Counted from the first letter of the stretch, positions 26,921 to 36,056 are shown. The stretch is 64,000 nucleotides of DNA from Thermogemmatispora sp042408735 (GCF_042408735.1 NZ_JBHOQV010000094.1:62001-126000); one strand, 5' to 3'. The notes: generated from the letters alone by a model not told the origin. A program made the numbers and translations.

Positions 26921-28819
26921 TCAAGTGCCCAGTTTTTCCTCGTCAGCCTGGGGAAGGCTCGCCTGGAGCAACAGGCGATAGGACCGTGAGAAACGTCGTC
27001 TCAAAGCGGCGACCGGAGCAAGCGGCTGCAAACGTCCGGCGGTCTGCGGGGCCGGGCCGAAGCCGGCGCGGTTAGCGAGGCGATCGGCGAACCAGGTGAG
27101 GGCGAGAGGCAGGAGCCAGGCAAAAGGACCGCGCAGATAGGCCACCTTGAAGCCGGGAAGCAGGGGAACAAAGGCTCCGTGCAAGGCCCAGGCATACGAG
27201 CAGTAGAGCATCAGCATCGTCAGGCTAAGCAGACGAAAGGGCAGAGGTCGCCGCAGGGCGGCCACGCCACGCCAGCGCACAAGGGTCAAAGGCCAGCGCC
27301 TCTCTGCGCCGCTGGCTTCGAGCAGGGCATAGAGACCGAAGAAGGTAACCAGGTACCAGGGCCAGGACCAGGGAGTGCCAATAGCGCAGTAGAGCAACCA
27401 GACCAGGGCCAGCCACTGGATCAATCCTCCGACAGTCCGAATGCGCCAGGAATGGCGCAAGGCCCGCCAGCAGAGCCAGAGATAACAGAGGGCGAAGAGG
27501 CCCATACTGAGGGTATGGGTCAGGCGCTCGCCCGGCGAGCCAATGATAGGGATCGTCACCTGGAAGTGTGAGACAACTGCCGCATTGTAGAATTGGCCCA
27601 GAAACTCGGCCAGCGTATTGATGTTGCGCGAGGCCGAAGGATTGACGCGCAAGACATTCAGCACGGCCCCGCCGTCCCAGAAGGGGGCATAGAGCAGCAC
27701 GATGCAGCCGACGTAGAGGGCCAGGCAGCAAGCGATCTGGCGCAAGGGCAGACCCCGCCCCCAGAGCAGCAAGAGTAGTCCCGGAAAGAGCAGCACCGTG
27801 TTGATCTTCAGACAGGCCGCCAGCGCGAGAACCACAGTGACCAGCGCGTAGAGGAGCAAGACCTGCTTACCTCGTACGAGGAGCCAGAGGGCCAGCAGAA
27901 TTAAGAAGAGCAGCGTGCTATCGTTGTGGGCATTGACTGCCGCCTCGAAGAGCAGCAGCGGGTTCCAGGCGAAAGCCAGCGTAGCGAGCAGGCGGCGCTG
28001 CTCGAACTGCTCCCCCTCTCTGCTCGGCTGCAAGTAGCCGCTAATGGACCAGATCAAGAAGGCCGAGCCGAGATGGGTGGCCAGACCGAGCAGGCGCAAC
28101 AGCAACAAGGGGAAGACCAGATTATTAGCCCCGGCCAACGGCAGGGCCAGCCACTGTAGAAAACAGGTGATGGCGGCCCAGGTAGGCCCGTATGCCGAAG
28201 GCTGATCGATCCAGTAAAGATAAGGATAGGTGGCGTCATATTGAATTTGGGTCGGAAGAGTAGTGAGAGGGTTCAGATGATAAATGACGCCCATCCGCGC
28301 GTAGCTCAAATACGAGAAAAGGTCGGGAGAGGTCACTACAGGGATAAGGGCGTAGATAAGGCCAAGAGCTGCTGTTGAGAGCAAGACATAACGACGGGAG
28401 ATAAGGACAGGCAGTCTAGCCAGGGCGTAGAGATAGAGGAGGAAGAGGGCGGTCAGAGCGGCCAGAAAGAGGAGAATTTCCAGCCAGGCCAGGGGGAGCG
28501 AGGGAATCGCTGGATCAGTTGGGACGGGTTGCAGGGGAACGATGTTCCAGGCAGGGAAGAGGGCCTGGGTTGGCAAAAGCGACCAGGTGCCGGTGCGAGA
28601 AAGCAGCACATCGTTGAACCAAAGGCCACTCAGGGGAAGGACGGCATCCAGGAGCACAATGGCCAGGATCATCCCTCCAAAAACAGCTAGTGGGAGAAGG
28701 CGCCGACTCCCGCGTGGCCTCTCTGATGATGGCGTCAGGGTTTCTTCCTTGAACTCCTGCTGGACAGTGACGTATTCCGCGGCCTTTTTCTGCTCAAGTG
28801 ACAATTCTACATTTCTCAT
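26921..28819 (-). CDS. MptA/MptB-like integral-membrane mannosyltransferase
   Basis: 632-aa polytopic protein with about 13 hydrophobic helices after a 45-residue charged N-terminus. The first large external loop (residues ~160-220) has DLFSYLSYARMGVIYHLNP and later QPSAYGPTW, which resemble the Asp- and YGP-containing loops of polyprenol-phosphomannose-dependent alpha-1,6-mannosyltransferases (GT-C fold, MptA/B type). Another conserved-looking loop has NAHNDSTLLFL. It would use polyprenyl-phosphate-mannose on the outer face of the membrane. The DPM synthase gene lies 22 kb away, not adjacent. Family placement rests on loop pattern and topology only. Confidence 0.7.
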   Translation of the reverse strand: MRNVELSLEQKKAAEYVTVQQEFKEETLTPSSERPRGSRRLLPLAVFGGMILAIVLLDAVLPLSGLWFNDVLLSRTGTWSLLPTQALFPAWNIVPLQPVPTDPAIPSLPLAWLEILLFLAALTALFLLYLYALARLPVLISRRYVLLSTAALGLIYALIPVVTSPDLFSYLSYARMGVIYHLNPLTTLPTQIQYDATYPYLYWIDQPSAYGPTWAAITCFLQWLALPLAGANNLVFPLLLLRLLGLATHLGSAFLIWSISGYLQPSREGEQFEQRRLLATLAFAWNPLLLFEAAVNAHNDSTLLFLILLALWLLVRGKQVLLLYALVTVVLALAACLKINTVLLFPGLLLLLWGRGLPLRQIACCLALYVGCIVLLYAPFWDGGAVLNVLRVNPSASRNINTLAEFLGQFYNAAVVSHFQVTIPIIGSPGERLTHTLSMGLFALCYLWLCWRALRHSWRIRTVGGLIQWLALVWLLYCAIGTPWSWPWYLVTFFGLYALLEASGAERRWPLTLVRWRGVAALRRPLPFRLLSLTMLMLYCSYAWALHGAFVPLLPGFKVAYLRGPFAWLLPLALTWFADRLANRAGFGPAPQTAGRLQPLAPVAALRRRFSRSYRLLLQASLPQADEEKLGT

Positions 28820-29128
28820 CCCTATGCTTACTACCCATCTATCACAGCTGATGCTGGTATGGCACGAGTGGGTGACAGCCTGCCTGCACGAAGGAAGGCC
28901 CCGAGGGCAGGGCCTTCCTGGACGGCGAGAGGCACAGCTTCCAACTTTCTTGAACGATTGATAGGTATGTGCGGTGACGGACCGGGCCGGATTCCCCTAA
29001 GCGGCCATCTTCAGTAAAGCTGTAGCTCTTCTTGAGGACATCTTGAGCTTTCCCTGCTAGCATGACTGACGTGGCCTGGAGCACAGCCTATTGTCTCTTA
29101 GAGAGTACGCACGGGAGCAACCCAGCCT
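28820..29128. other. Divergent promoter region with a perfect hairpin
   Basis: 309 bases between the divergent mannosyltransferase-like and DUF1800 genes. The notable feature is a perfect 10-bp inverted repeat, AGGAAGGCCC (28892-28901) and GGGCCTTCCT (28910-28919), with an 8-base loop. It lies between two 5' ends, so it is more likely a regulator site or leader structure than a terminator. No clear promoter hexamers are seen. Confidence 0.5.
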
Positions 29129-30694
29129 ATGGAAGAAACAGCCTGCAATGAAGAGCCAACCTGGCCGCACCTTGCCGAAGAGCAGCAGCCTCCGCTGGCC
29201 GCGCCTTCCCCGGAAGCGCCCTCAAGGCGCCTGTCCCGGCGCCGCCTCTTTGGGCTGGCGGGAGGTGGCCTGGGCGCGGCTGGTCTGCTGGCCGGAGGCA
29301 TTGCTCTGGAGCAGCTCTGGCAGCGTAGTCAAACCAGCGATCCCCAGGCGAACCAGCTCATCGGTCACCTGTTGAGAAGAGCAGGCTTCGGCGCTGGTCC
29401 CCAAGAGCTAGCCCTCTATCGCAGCCTCGGCTTCGCGGGAGCGGTCGATCGTCTACTGCACTACCAACAGGTGGCCGACGATGAGATGGAGCAGCGCCTG
29501 GCGGCCCTCAACCTCGATCTGGATCGACCGCCAGATCAGCAGCGCTGGTGGTTGCTGCGTATGGCCTGGACGCAGCGTCCGCTTTTAGAAAAAATGACGC
29601 TTTTCTGGCATGGAGTACTCACCAGCAGCTTTCGCAAAGTTGGCGGCCCGCGCTTCTATCGGCGGATGATTATCCAAAACCAGTTTTTGCGCGAGCACGC
29701 CTTCGACAGCTTTGACAACATCCTGCTGGGAATTACCAGTGACCCCGCCATGCTCTTCTACCTTGACCTCACCAAGAGCACGCGCAGCGCCCCCAATGAG
29801 AACTATGCGCGCGAGCTAATGGAACTCTTTACCATTGGCCTGGGCCATTACAGCCAGCGGGATGTCACCGAGGGGGCGGCCGCTCTCAGTGGCTGGCATG
29901 TCCGTGGCTTCTCCTCTTATTACAATCCTGCCAGCCATAGCGACCGCATCAAGCACTTTTTGGGCCACAGCGGTAACCTCGACTATCGCGACGTCATTGC
30001 GATTCTGGCCGATCATCCGGCCACTCCCTGGTTTCTCGCGCGCAAGCTTTTCAGCTTCTTTGTCTACGAGAATCCGAGCCAGGAGGATCTTCAGCCGCTT
30101 GTTACTGCTTATCAGCAAAGCAAGCATAATATCGGAGCGGTCATGCGGGCTTTGCTGCTCTCGCCGCAATTTTCCTCGGCGAGAGCTTACCGCAGCCGTC
30201 TGAAGTCGCCGGTTGAATTTGCTGTTGGGGCCTATCGAGCCTTGGGCCTGCAAGACGATGGCGGCCTGCTGCCGCAATACACCACGCTCATGGGGCAGAC
30301 CGTCTTTGATCCTCCCAACGTCGCCGGCTGGCCTGGTGATAAAGTCAGCGCTTTCTGGCTCAACAGCGGCACCTGGATGACGCGCCTCAACTATGTTGAC
30401 CTGCTCCTGCGGCGTGGTTTAGGGAGGAGAAGCACGCGTCCGTTCGACCTGCAGTCCCTGATTGAGAAGAATCGACTCGCCTCGCCGGAGAATTTTGTTG
30501 ACTACTTTACGGCCTTCCTGCTCGATGGCCAGCTTGCTGACGAGCGGCGGGACCAGTTGGTCAGCTATCTCACCTCGCCGGCAACCGGTCCGCAGGAGAG
30601 CGTAACCTTCGCCAATGGCAAATCCTATCCGCTTAGCCGCGTGCGGGGCACGCTCTATCTGCTGCTGGCCTCGCCGGAGTACCAGCTCAACTAA
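29129..30694 (+). CDS. DUF1800 protein with Tat signal
   Basis: 521 aa. The N-terminus has a twin-arginine signal (SRRRLFGLAGGGLGAAGLLA, ~residues 35-55) after a long acidic n-region, indicating folded export by Tat. The remainder is the DUF1800 domain: HLLRRAGFG near residue 85, FWHGVLTSSF (~165), NENYARELMELFTIG (~228-242), PNVAGWPGD (~395). No enzymatic activity is established for the family; it nearly always sits beside DUF1501, as here (89 bases apart). Confidence 0.92.
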   Translation: MEETACNEEPTWPHLAEEQQPPLAAPSPEAPSRRLSRRRLFGLAGGGLGAAGLLAGGIALEQLWQRSQTSDPQANQLIGHLLRRAGFGAGPQELALYRSLGFAGAVDRLLHYQQVADDEMEQRLAALNLDLDRPPDQQRWWLLRMAWTQRPLLEKMTLFWHGVLTSSFRKVGGPRFYRRMIIQNQFLREHAFDSFDNILLGITSDPAMLFYLDLTKSTRSAPNENYARELMELFTIGLGHYSQRDVTEGAAALSGWHVRGFSSYYNPASHSDRIKHFLGHSGNLDYRDVIAILADHPATPWFLARKLFSFFVYENPSQEDLQPLVTAYQQSKHNIGAVMRALLLSPQFSSARAYRSRLKSPVEFAVGAYRALGLQDDGGLLPQYTTLMGQTVFDPPNVAGWPGDKVSAFWLNSGTWMTRLNYVDLLLRRGLGRRSTRPFDLQSLIEKNRLASPENFVDYFTAFLLDGQLADERRDQLVSYLTSPATGPQESVTFANGKSYPLSRVRGTLYLLLASPEYQLN

Positions 30695-30783
30695 CAGCCA
30701 GCGGCGCCCAACGACCCGCAGACCGGCGCCGCGGCTGGCCGGGGGAGCCGATCACGCCTGGAGGAAGAAAGGGAGAAAAAGCG

Positions 30784-32046
30784 ATGATACTTTCTCGACG
30801 CGCGCTTGTCAAAGATGGCATGCTCGTTGTGAGCGCCGGCATGATGATGCCCTCGATTTTCAGCCGGGCCCTGCTCTCGGCGCGTGCCCAGGCCCGTGAA
30901 GGGGGACGTCTGGCCCAGGCCGCCAGCCAGCGTACCCTGATCGTCGTCCAGCTAGCCGGCGGCAACGATGGGCTGAACACTGTCATTCCCTATACGGACA
31001 GCCACTATTACCAGAGGCGTCCGACGCTGGCCATTAAAGAGGGGCAGGTCTTGCCGCTTGACCAGCGGCTGGGTTTGCATCCTGAGATGACAGGGCTTAA
31101 AAAGCTCTGGGATGGTGGACATCTGGCGGTGGTCGAGGGAGTCGGCTATCCCAATCAGAGTCTCTCGCACTTTCAGGCGATGGACATCTGGCAGACCCTC
31201 GACCTCAGCGGCAACGGACGTCAAGGCTGGCTAGGCAAGCTCGTAGCGGGCCTCGTTGATCAGGACGGTCACCCCTTTAAGGCACTGGAGATTGGCAGCC
31301 AGACGGCGCTGGCCCTTTCCTCGCTGACCACCCAGGTCCCAACGCTAAGCAGCCTGAGTGCCTACCGCATCAACGCTGACCCTGCCGATCACGATGGGGG
31401 CGTCTCGCGGCTGCAGGCGCTGCTCAAGCTCTACAACTCCTATCCTCGTAGCGCGCCCTATGCGGCGCTCTTGGAGGCCACGGCTCTCGATGCCCAGGAG
31501 GGCACACGTCGCCTGCATCAGGTGGCCAACGCCTACAAACCTGCAGTCGACTATCCCCAGGGACCTTTTGCCGAGGGACTCAAGATTCTGGCGGAGGTCA
31601 TCGCGAACGATCTGGGCCTGCGCGTCGGCTACATTACCCTGGGTGGTTTCGACACGCACGCCAACCAGCAAGAGACCCATGCTCAGCTTGTCAAAACCCT
31701 TTCCGAGGGCCTCTATGCCTTCTACACCGACCTGGCCTTGCACGGCAAAGCGGATCAGGTCGTGATCATGACCTGGTCCGAGTTCGGGCGCCGGGTCGAA
31801 GAAAACGGTAGCCTGGGGACCGACCACGGAACAGCAGCCCCGATGTTCATCGTTGGCAGCGCTGTCAATCGGGGCATTTTCGGTGAGCCGCCCTCGCTCA
31901 CCAATCTTGACGAGAACGGCAACCTCAAATACACGGTTGACTTCCGCTCTGTCTATGCCACCGTTCTGGAGCGCTGGATGGGTGCCTCGGCTCGCGATGT
32001 GCTGGGGGGGTCCTTTGCCGTTCAAAATTTCCTCCTCAGCTCCTAG
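30784..32046 (+). CDS. DUF1501 protein (alkaline-phosphatase-like fold) with Tat-like signal
   Basis: 420 aa, second gene of the DUF1800-DUF1501 pair. The signal region reads MILSRRALVKDGMLVVSAG with a twin Arg and a hydrophobic stretch. The mature domain begins LIVVQLAGGNDGLNTVIPY (~55-73), and later has GFDTHANQ (~283) and MTWSEFGRRVEENGSLGTDH (~329-348), the metal-site-like blocks of this family. GGGAGAAA precedes the ATG. The pair is probably exported and may form one complex; the role is unknown. Confidence 0.92.
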   Translation: MILSRRALVKDGMLVVSAGMMMPSIFSRALLSARAQAREGGRLAQAASQRTLIVVQLAGGNDGLNTVIPYTDSHYYQRRPTLAIKEGQVLPLDQRLGLHPEMTGLKKLWDGGHLAVVEGVGYPNQSLSHFQAMDIWQTLDLSGNGRQGWLGKLVAGLVDQDGHPFKALEIGSQTALALSSLTTQVPTLSSLSAYRINADPADHDGGVSRLQALLKLYNSYPRSAPYAALLEATALDAQEGTRRLHQVANAYKPAVDYPQGPFAEGLKILAEVIANDLGLRVGYITLGGFDTHANQQETHAQLVKTLSEGLYAFYTDLALHGKADQVVIMTWSEFGRRVEENGSLGTDHGTAAPMFIVGSAVNRGIFGEPPSLTNLDENGNLKYTVDFRSVYATVLERWMGASARDVLGGSFAVQNFLLSS

Positions 32047-32124
32047 CCTGGCCCTGCTGCCCGCATGTCTTGCTCTGCCATCGCCATCCAACAGAACAGC
32101 GAAGCCGTCGACGCAAGTTGCCCG

Positions 32125-32167
32125 CCGCTGCCGATCGCCTGGTGAAGCCTCGGCTGATCGGTAGCGG
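32125..32167 (+). terminator. Possible terminator after the DUF1800/DUF1501 unit
   Basis: Twelve-base arms CCGCTGCCGATC / GATCGGTAGCGG (one G-U pair) with a 19-base loop, 80 bases after the DUF1501 stop. No strong U-run follows (CTATTT). The next gene has its own promoter just downstream. Confidence 0.45.
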
Positions 32168-32208
32168 CGAGCTATTTGGGCGGACCGTGGCGGCCTCCGG
32201 CGAGGTTA

Positions 32209-32239
32209 CTGACATGCCCTCTGGGATCTTTGCTATAAT
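32209..32239 (+). promoter_or_regulatory. Promoter of the DUF4352-like / coiled-coil pair
   Basis: CTGACA (32209-32214) and TATAAT (32234-32239) are 19 bases apart, with TGC just before the -10 (extended -10). The expected start site is about 40 bases before the ATG at 32287. Confidence 0.6.
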
Positions 32240-32286
32240 ATGAACCGGTTGATCTAACTCTCGCAGTCAGGAGTACCATCGTCAAG

Positions 32287-32835
32287 ATGTCTGATGATTT
32301 CAAGGAAGAGGGGTATCCGCAGCGACGTGAGCTGTGGATCACGCTGGGCATTGTGGTGCTTGTGATGCTGGTTGTCCTGGTTGGTCTCATGGCCTACAGC
32401 CACCTGCCACGGGCTGGCGGCAATAGCAACGATACGCTAACGGCGCTCACCCCCACGCCGGCGCAGAACAATCCGGTGGCCTCCATCGAGCTGAATCGCA
32501 CCTTCTCCTTTAGCGGAGTCAACTTGACCGTAACCCGGGTTGGCGAAGCGGGCAGCTACTCTGATGATCAAAAGCACCAGAGCAAGTATGTCATCCGGGT
32601 CTATCTCGAGGTACAGAATCCTGGCGAATCGCCGGTAGGGATAGAGTACCAGGCCCTGGCGCGCCTGGCCTTGCCCGACGGTACGCAGATCGCCCCCCAG
32701 CTAATCACCATCCCGCCCGTGGTTCTGCCGGGCCAGAAGCAAACGGGCTACCTTGACTTCCCTGTCAATCAGCAACTCGACCTTTCCTCCCTTTCGCTGC
32801 ATCTCGGCAAGAAAGCGCAGGTGCTCTTCTCCTGA
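32287..32835 (+). CDS. Membrane-anchored DUF4352-like protein
   Basis: 182 aa: about 15 charged cytoplasmic residues, one transmembrane helix (LWITLGIVVLVMLVVLVGLM, ~17-36), a Thr/Pro/Asn linker, then an exported beta-rich domain (~58-182) with the immunoglobulin-like pattern of DUF4352 (VNLTVTRVGEA, YVIRVYLEVQNPGESPVGI). DUF4352-like domains occur in lipoproteins and membrane-anchored proteins of unknown role. It overlaps the next gene by one base (TGATG), so the two are coupled. The family assignment is tentative. Confidence 0.68.
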   Translation: MSDDFKEEGYPQRRELWITLGIVVLVMLVVLVGLMAYSHLPRAGGNSNDTLTALTPTPAQNNPVASIELNRTFSFSGVNLTVTRVGEAGSYSDDQKHQSKYVIRVYLEVQNPGESPVGIEYQALARLALPDGTQIAPQLITIPPVVLPGQKQTGYLDFPVNQQLDLSSLSLHLGKKAQVLFS

Positions 32836-33389
32836 TGGCTTTTCCTGACGACTACCAGGAACAGGAAGAACAGGAACAGGGGTCGGAGGAGCGAGGGAGC
32901 GACGAGCTTCTCGCCTCAGAGGAACTACGCCTGCCAGAGGGGGCCAGCTTCCTCGTGCGACTGCATGCAGTTCGTGCCTGGCTGACACGGCGGCAGGAGG
33001 AGGCCAGACTGGCTGCGGGCCGGGCTGCCCTGCGCTTGCAGGAGCTGGCTCTCTCTGAGGAAGGGCCGACGCGCCTGCGTCGCCGCGAGCTGGAGCAGCA
33101 GGCCAGGCGGCAGCAAGAGGCTCGCCAGGACCTGGAGAACGCCAATCTCCGCCTCCAGACCTATGCTGAAGCGGCGGCCCTCTTAGAAGAGACAGTCGAC
33201 CACGTTGGCGGCCAGCGGGTGCTCGTCGAGTACTATCTTGCCCTCAGCCAGCTCCTGGAGCGCGAGACGGAGCGCGTCGGCTCTCTGCCCGAGAGCGGCG
33301 AGACTATTGCCCGCTCGCCTCGCCTCCAGACCTTGCAAGAAGTGCTGCGGCGCATCGAGCAAGTGAGTGTGCCAGCCGAAGACGATTGA
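32835..33389 (+). CDS. Coiled-coil protein coupled to the DUF4352-like gene
   Basis: Unrecognised 184-aa soluble protein. It starts with an acidic Glu/Gln-rich segment (1-30); residues ~45-130 are long amphipathic helix with heptads of Leu/Ala, Arg, Gln and Glu, strongly predicted coiled coil; the C-terminal part is also helical. There are no Cys, no signal and no membrane segment. It starts within the stop of the preceding gene (TGATG), suggesting it partners the cytoplasmic end of that membrane protein. No function is proposed. Confidence 0.75.
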   Translation: MAFPDDYQEQEEQEQGSEERGSDELLASEELRLPEGASFLVRLHAVRAWLTRRQEEARLAAGRAALRLQELALSEEGPTRLRRRELEQQARRQQEARQDLENANLRLQTYAEAAALLEETVDHVGGQRVLVEYYLALSQLLERETERVGSLPESGETIARSPRLQTLQEVLRRIEQVSVPAEDD

Positions 33390-33736
33390 GGACTGGCCTG
33401 GCTCAGGCGCGCCTAAGCGGGAGAAACCGAGGAAGATGGCCCTGGTTTGGACGGGGGCAGGCCGGTCTGGCCTGGCCTGGAGACAGACCGGTTCGGCTGT
33501 CCCAGAGATCTCATAGGGCGCAGTCAAACAAGGCACCCGAGCAAGAGCAAGAGAGACAAGCACGCTCTCCCAAAGAGAGGGAAAGCGGCTTGTCTCTCTT
33601 TGCTTCTTCCCAACAGCTCCAGCGGTTAGAACCTACAGCTCTGGCGCTGGGCCAGGCTCCTCAGCCAGTCAGCCCGCCAGTCAGTCAGTCAGCGGCCAGT
33701 GGGCGTCGAGGAGAGAGCGAGCGCAAAGGCAGGCGC
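33390..33736. other. Convergent intergenic region
   Basis: 347 bases between the coiled-coil gene and the symporter gene. It contains the strong hairpin at 33550-33599 and a short CAGT tandem run near 33660-33695. No gene is seen; the long plus-strand open frame running through here is the antisense of the symporter. Confidence 0.45.
33550..33599. terminator. Strong bidirectional terminator
   Basis: Perfect 12-bp arms AGAGAGACAAGC (33550-33561) and GCTTGTCTCTCT (33588-33599) with an inner CTCTC/GAGAG stem. TTGCTTCTT follows on the plus strand and TTGCTCTTGC on the minus strand, so it can end both converging transcripts. Confidence 0.82.
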
Positions 33737-35323
33737 TCAGGCCAGCTCCTCCATCAGGGGTTCCTTGGGGAGAGCGGCCAACCCCTCCTCCTCATAATCG
33801 ACAGGCTGCGTATTGTCCTTGCCCGAAGGGACGCCCAAGGCCCGGAAGATCGGGGTCAGGATCACCGTCAACACCAGGTTGACCAGCAGCGAGTAGACGG
33901 CGATATAGGCGGCGATCTTCACATTGCCAAGGGAGATCGTGAAGACCGAGGAAGAGAAGTTATTGGCCACGGCCATCCAGGTACCGGTGACCATACCCCC
34001 GACCCAGCCGACGATCATCGCCCAGCGGTGCATCCAGTTGGTGTAGAGGCCCAGGAAGACCGGCGGCAGCGTCTGAATAATCCAGACCCCGCCCAAGAGC
34101 TGGAAATTGATAATATCGGTGGCCGGGACCAGCAGGATGAAAAGCAGTGCGCCGAACTTCACTACCAGCGAGACCACCTTAGCCACCGTCGACTCCTCGC
34201 GGTCCGAGCAGTTAGGGCGGAAGTACTCCTTGTAGATATTGCGCGTAAAGAGGTTAGCGGCGGCGATCGACATGACTGCCGCAGGTACCAGGGCCCCGAT
34301 CGAGATAGCGGCGAAAGCGAAGCCGGCGAACCAGTCGGGGAAGGCCCAGCTCATGAGCGAAGGCACCGCGCCGTTGGCTTTATAGCTCTGGAAGGCCGGC
34401 TGGCTGGTGACTCCGGTACCGGCGGCGATCGCCATATAGCCAAGCAGAGCCAGCAAGCCCAACATCAGCGAATAGAGAGGCAGGAGCGCAGCGTTGCGCT
34501 TCACCACCTGGCGGCTGCTGCTGCTGAGCACGCCTGTCATGGCATGGGGATAGAGGAAGAGGGCCAGGGCTGAGCCAAGGGCCAGAGTTGCATAGGCCAT
34601 CTGGGCCTGCGGCGTCGTCAGCAGATCGCGGAAGGTTGTTCCCTGAGCCAGCGCGTTGAGATGCTTCGTATGGGCGGCGGCAAAAATGTGGCCGAAGCCG
34701 CCCAGCTTGATCGGAATCACGATGATCGCGGCGATCATCACTGTAAAGATCATCAGATCCTTAACCAGAGCAATCATCGCCGGGGCGCGCAGGCCGCTCG
34801 TGTAGGTATAGGCGGCCAGAATAAGGAAAGCGATAATCAGGGCTGCCTCGACCGGGATGCCCATCTGAGCGATGGAGACCTCGATGCCGAACATCTGAAG
34901 AGCGATATAGGGCATCGTGGCCAGGATACCGGTGAAGGCCACCACCAGGGCGAGGGTGCTGCTCCCAAAGCGATCGCGGACAAAGTCCGAAGCCGTGATA
35001 TAGCCATGCTTTCTGGCGACGCTCCAGAAGCGCGGCATCAACAGATAGACCAGCGGATAGGCCACGATCGTGTAAGGAACGGCGAAGAAGCCAGTCGCTC
35101 CGCTGTTAAACATCAGGCCCGGCACGGCGACGAAGGTGTAGGCCGTATAGAGATCACCACCCAGCAAGAACCAGGTGATCACCGTGCCGAAGCGCCGACC
35201 TGCCAGCCCCCACTCATTAAGCAGGCTCAGATCGCCACGGCGCCAACGGGCGGCCAGGAAGCCCAACACGGTGACGAGAATGAAAAATACGATGAAGACG
35301 CTCAAGGCGACAACATTGACCAT
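33737..35323 (-). CDS. Sodium:solute symporter family permease (monocarboxylate-type)
   Basis: 528 aa from ATG 35323, chosen for its AAAGGAAAG site; the longer form to 35365 adds only unlikely residues. About 13 helices of the LeuT-fold SSS family. Visible blocks: FLLGGDLYTAYTFVAVPG in the first helices, the MPYIALQMFGIEVSIAQMG segment, TSGLRAPAMIALVKDLM, and AAVMSIAAANLFTRNIYKEY around residue 360. The pattern is closest to MctP-like monocarboxylate/amino-acid permeases, which import lactate, pyruvate or similar substrates with a cation. The DUF3311 gene precedes it, a known pairing. The exact substrate is unknown. Confidence 0.87.
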   Translation of the reverse strand: MVNVVALSVFIVFFILVTVLGFLAARWRRGDLSLLNEWGLAGRRFGTVITWFLLGGDLYTAYTFVAVPGLMFNSGATGFFAVPYTIVAYPLVYLLMPRFWSVARKHGYITASDFVRDRFGSSTLALVVAFTGILATMPYIALQMFGIEVSIAQMGIPVEAALIIAFLILAAYTYTSGLRAPAMIALVKDLMIFTVMIAAIIVIPIKLGGFGHIFAAAHTKHLNALAQGTTFRDLLTTPQAQMAYATLALGSALALFLYPHAMTGVLSSSSRQVVKRNAALLPLYSLMLGLLALLGYMAIAAGTGVTSQPAFQSYKANGAVPSLMSWAFPDWFAGFAFAAISIGALVPAAVMSIAAANLFTRNIYKEYFRPNCSDREESTVAKVVSLVVKFGALLFILLVPATDIINFQLLGGVWIIQTLPPVFLGLYTNWMHRWAMIVGWVGGMVTGTWMAVANNFSSSVFTISLGNVKIAAYIAVYSLLVNLVLTVILTPIFRALGVPSGKDNTQPVDYEEEGLAALPKEPLMEELA

Positions 35324-35351
35324 TGCAGTCTTTCCTTTCTCGGCAGGCATT

Positions 35352-35368
35352 GCATTGCGGTGCAATGC
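35352..35368 (-). other. Hairpin between the DUF3311 and symporter genes
   Basis: Perfect 7-bp stem GCATTGC / GCAATGC with a 3-base loop, about 30 bases ahead of the symporter start codon and outside its ribosome site. It may stabilise or separate the two parts of the message. Confidence 0.4.
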
Positions 35369-35428
35369 GGCAATCCGTTGCGCTGCTGCTCGAACAACGC
35401 TGTTCTCAAGGCCGCTTGCGTTGCTGGC

Positions 35429-35623
35429 TCAGGCTTTCAACCAGTAAACAACGGCGGTGACCAGCGCGCCGAGAATGGTCCAGAGCAACTGGTACCAGTA
35501 GAAGAAAGGAATGCCGATGAACTCCGGCTGATAGAAGTTGTAGAGAAAAGGTAGCAGGGTAGCGACGAAGGGGATGATGAGCAGGAGAAGAGGCCAGCGT
35601 CTCTTCTCGGTACGGGTAACCAT
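35429..35623 (-). CDS. DUF3311 small membrane subunit
   Basis: 64 aa with two helices: LLLLIIPFVATLLPFLYN (~12-29) and YWYQLLWTILGALVTAVVYW (~42-61), with the FxxWYQxxW pattern of DUF3311. These proteins are encoded beside SSS permeases and may be small accessory subunits. AAAGGAG lies 9 bases before the ATG. It is 105 bases upstream of the symporter start on the same strand. Confidence 0.85.
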   Translation of the reverse strand: MVTRTEKRRWPLLLLIIPFVATLLPFLYNFYQPEFIGIPFFYWYQLLWTILGALVTAVVYWLKA

Positions 35624-35935
35624 AAGCCGTCACTCCTTTGAAACAGGTGGTACGATCCCCGCAGCGCGTTGGGAGACGGTTGGATGGAAGACCTGACGAC
35701 TGGCATGATTGGGACGGCCCGCCTCCTCCGATAGCAAGAGCCAGCCCACAAGCATGAGGCAGTGGATGAAAAGCACGCACCTCAGCGGCTGGCTCGCTTG
35801 CTCACTGTTGAGCTGGCCGCGACCGTCCTCGCGTGCACCCTTGCACGCGCCTGGCCCGACCAGGTCGGACTGGCGTGTCTCTCTGTCTGTACTGTTGCTG
35901 GACTGGGCAACCGACACGCACAGTGCTGACTGGCA

Positions 35936-35944
35936 TGTTATAAT
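35936..35944 (+). promoter_or_regulatory. Extended -10 element upstream of the pseudokinase gene
   Basis: TGTTATAAT on the plus strand, 270 bases before the pseudokinase ATG. No -35 is seen. A transcript from here would carry the two 15-base direct repeats and the palindrome described at 35993-36130 in its leader. Confidence 0.4.
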
Positions 35945-35992
35945 CGTACGCAATAAAGGTCGAAAAGTCAACCCGCCCTTGAAGCCAGTCTT

Positions 35993-36056
35993 ATCGAGAA
36001 ATCGGACAAGCGTATCTTATACCCCTTGCCACCCTTCCCTCATCGAGAAAGCGGAC
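35993..36056. repeat. Pair of 15-base direct repeats
   Basis: ATCGAGAAATCGGAC (35993-36007) and ATCGAGAAAGCGGAC (36042-36056) differ at one base and start 49 bp apart. They lie between two -10-like elements in front of the pseudokinase gene and could be tandem regulator sites. No protein is assigned. Confidence 0.6.

Noticed and set aside
28842..29084. 80-aa minus-strand open frame
   Set aside because: Lies across the perfect hairpin in the divergent region and lacks a ribosome site or family.
33386..34573. 395-aa plus-strand open frame overlapping the symporter
   Set aside because: Gln/His/Asp/Arg-rich translation with no family; antisense to a clear SSS permease and spans its terminator.
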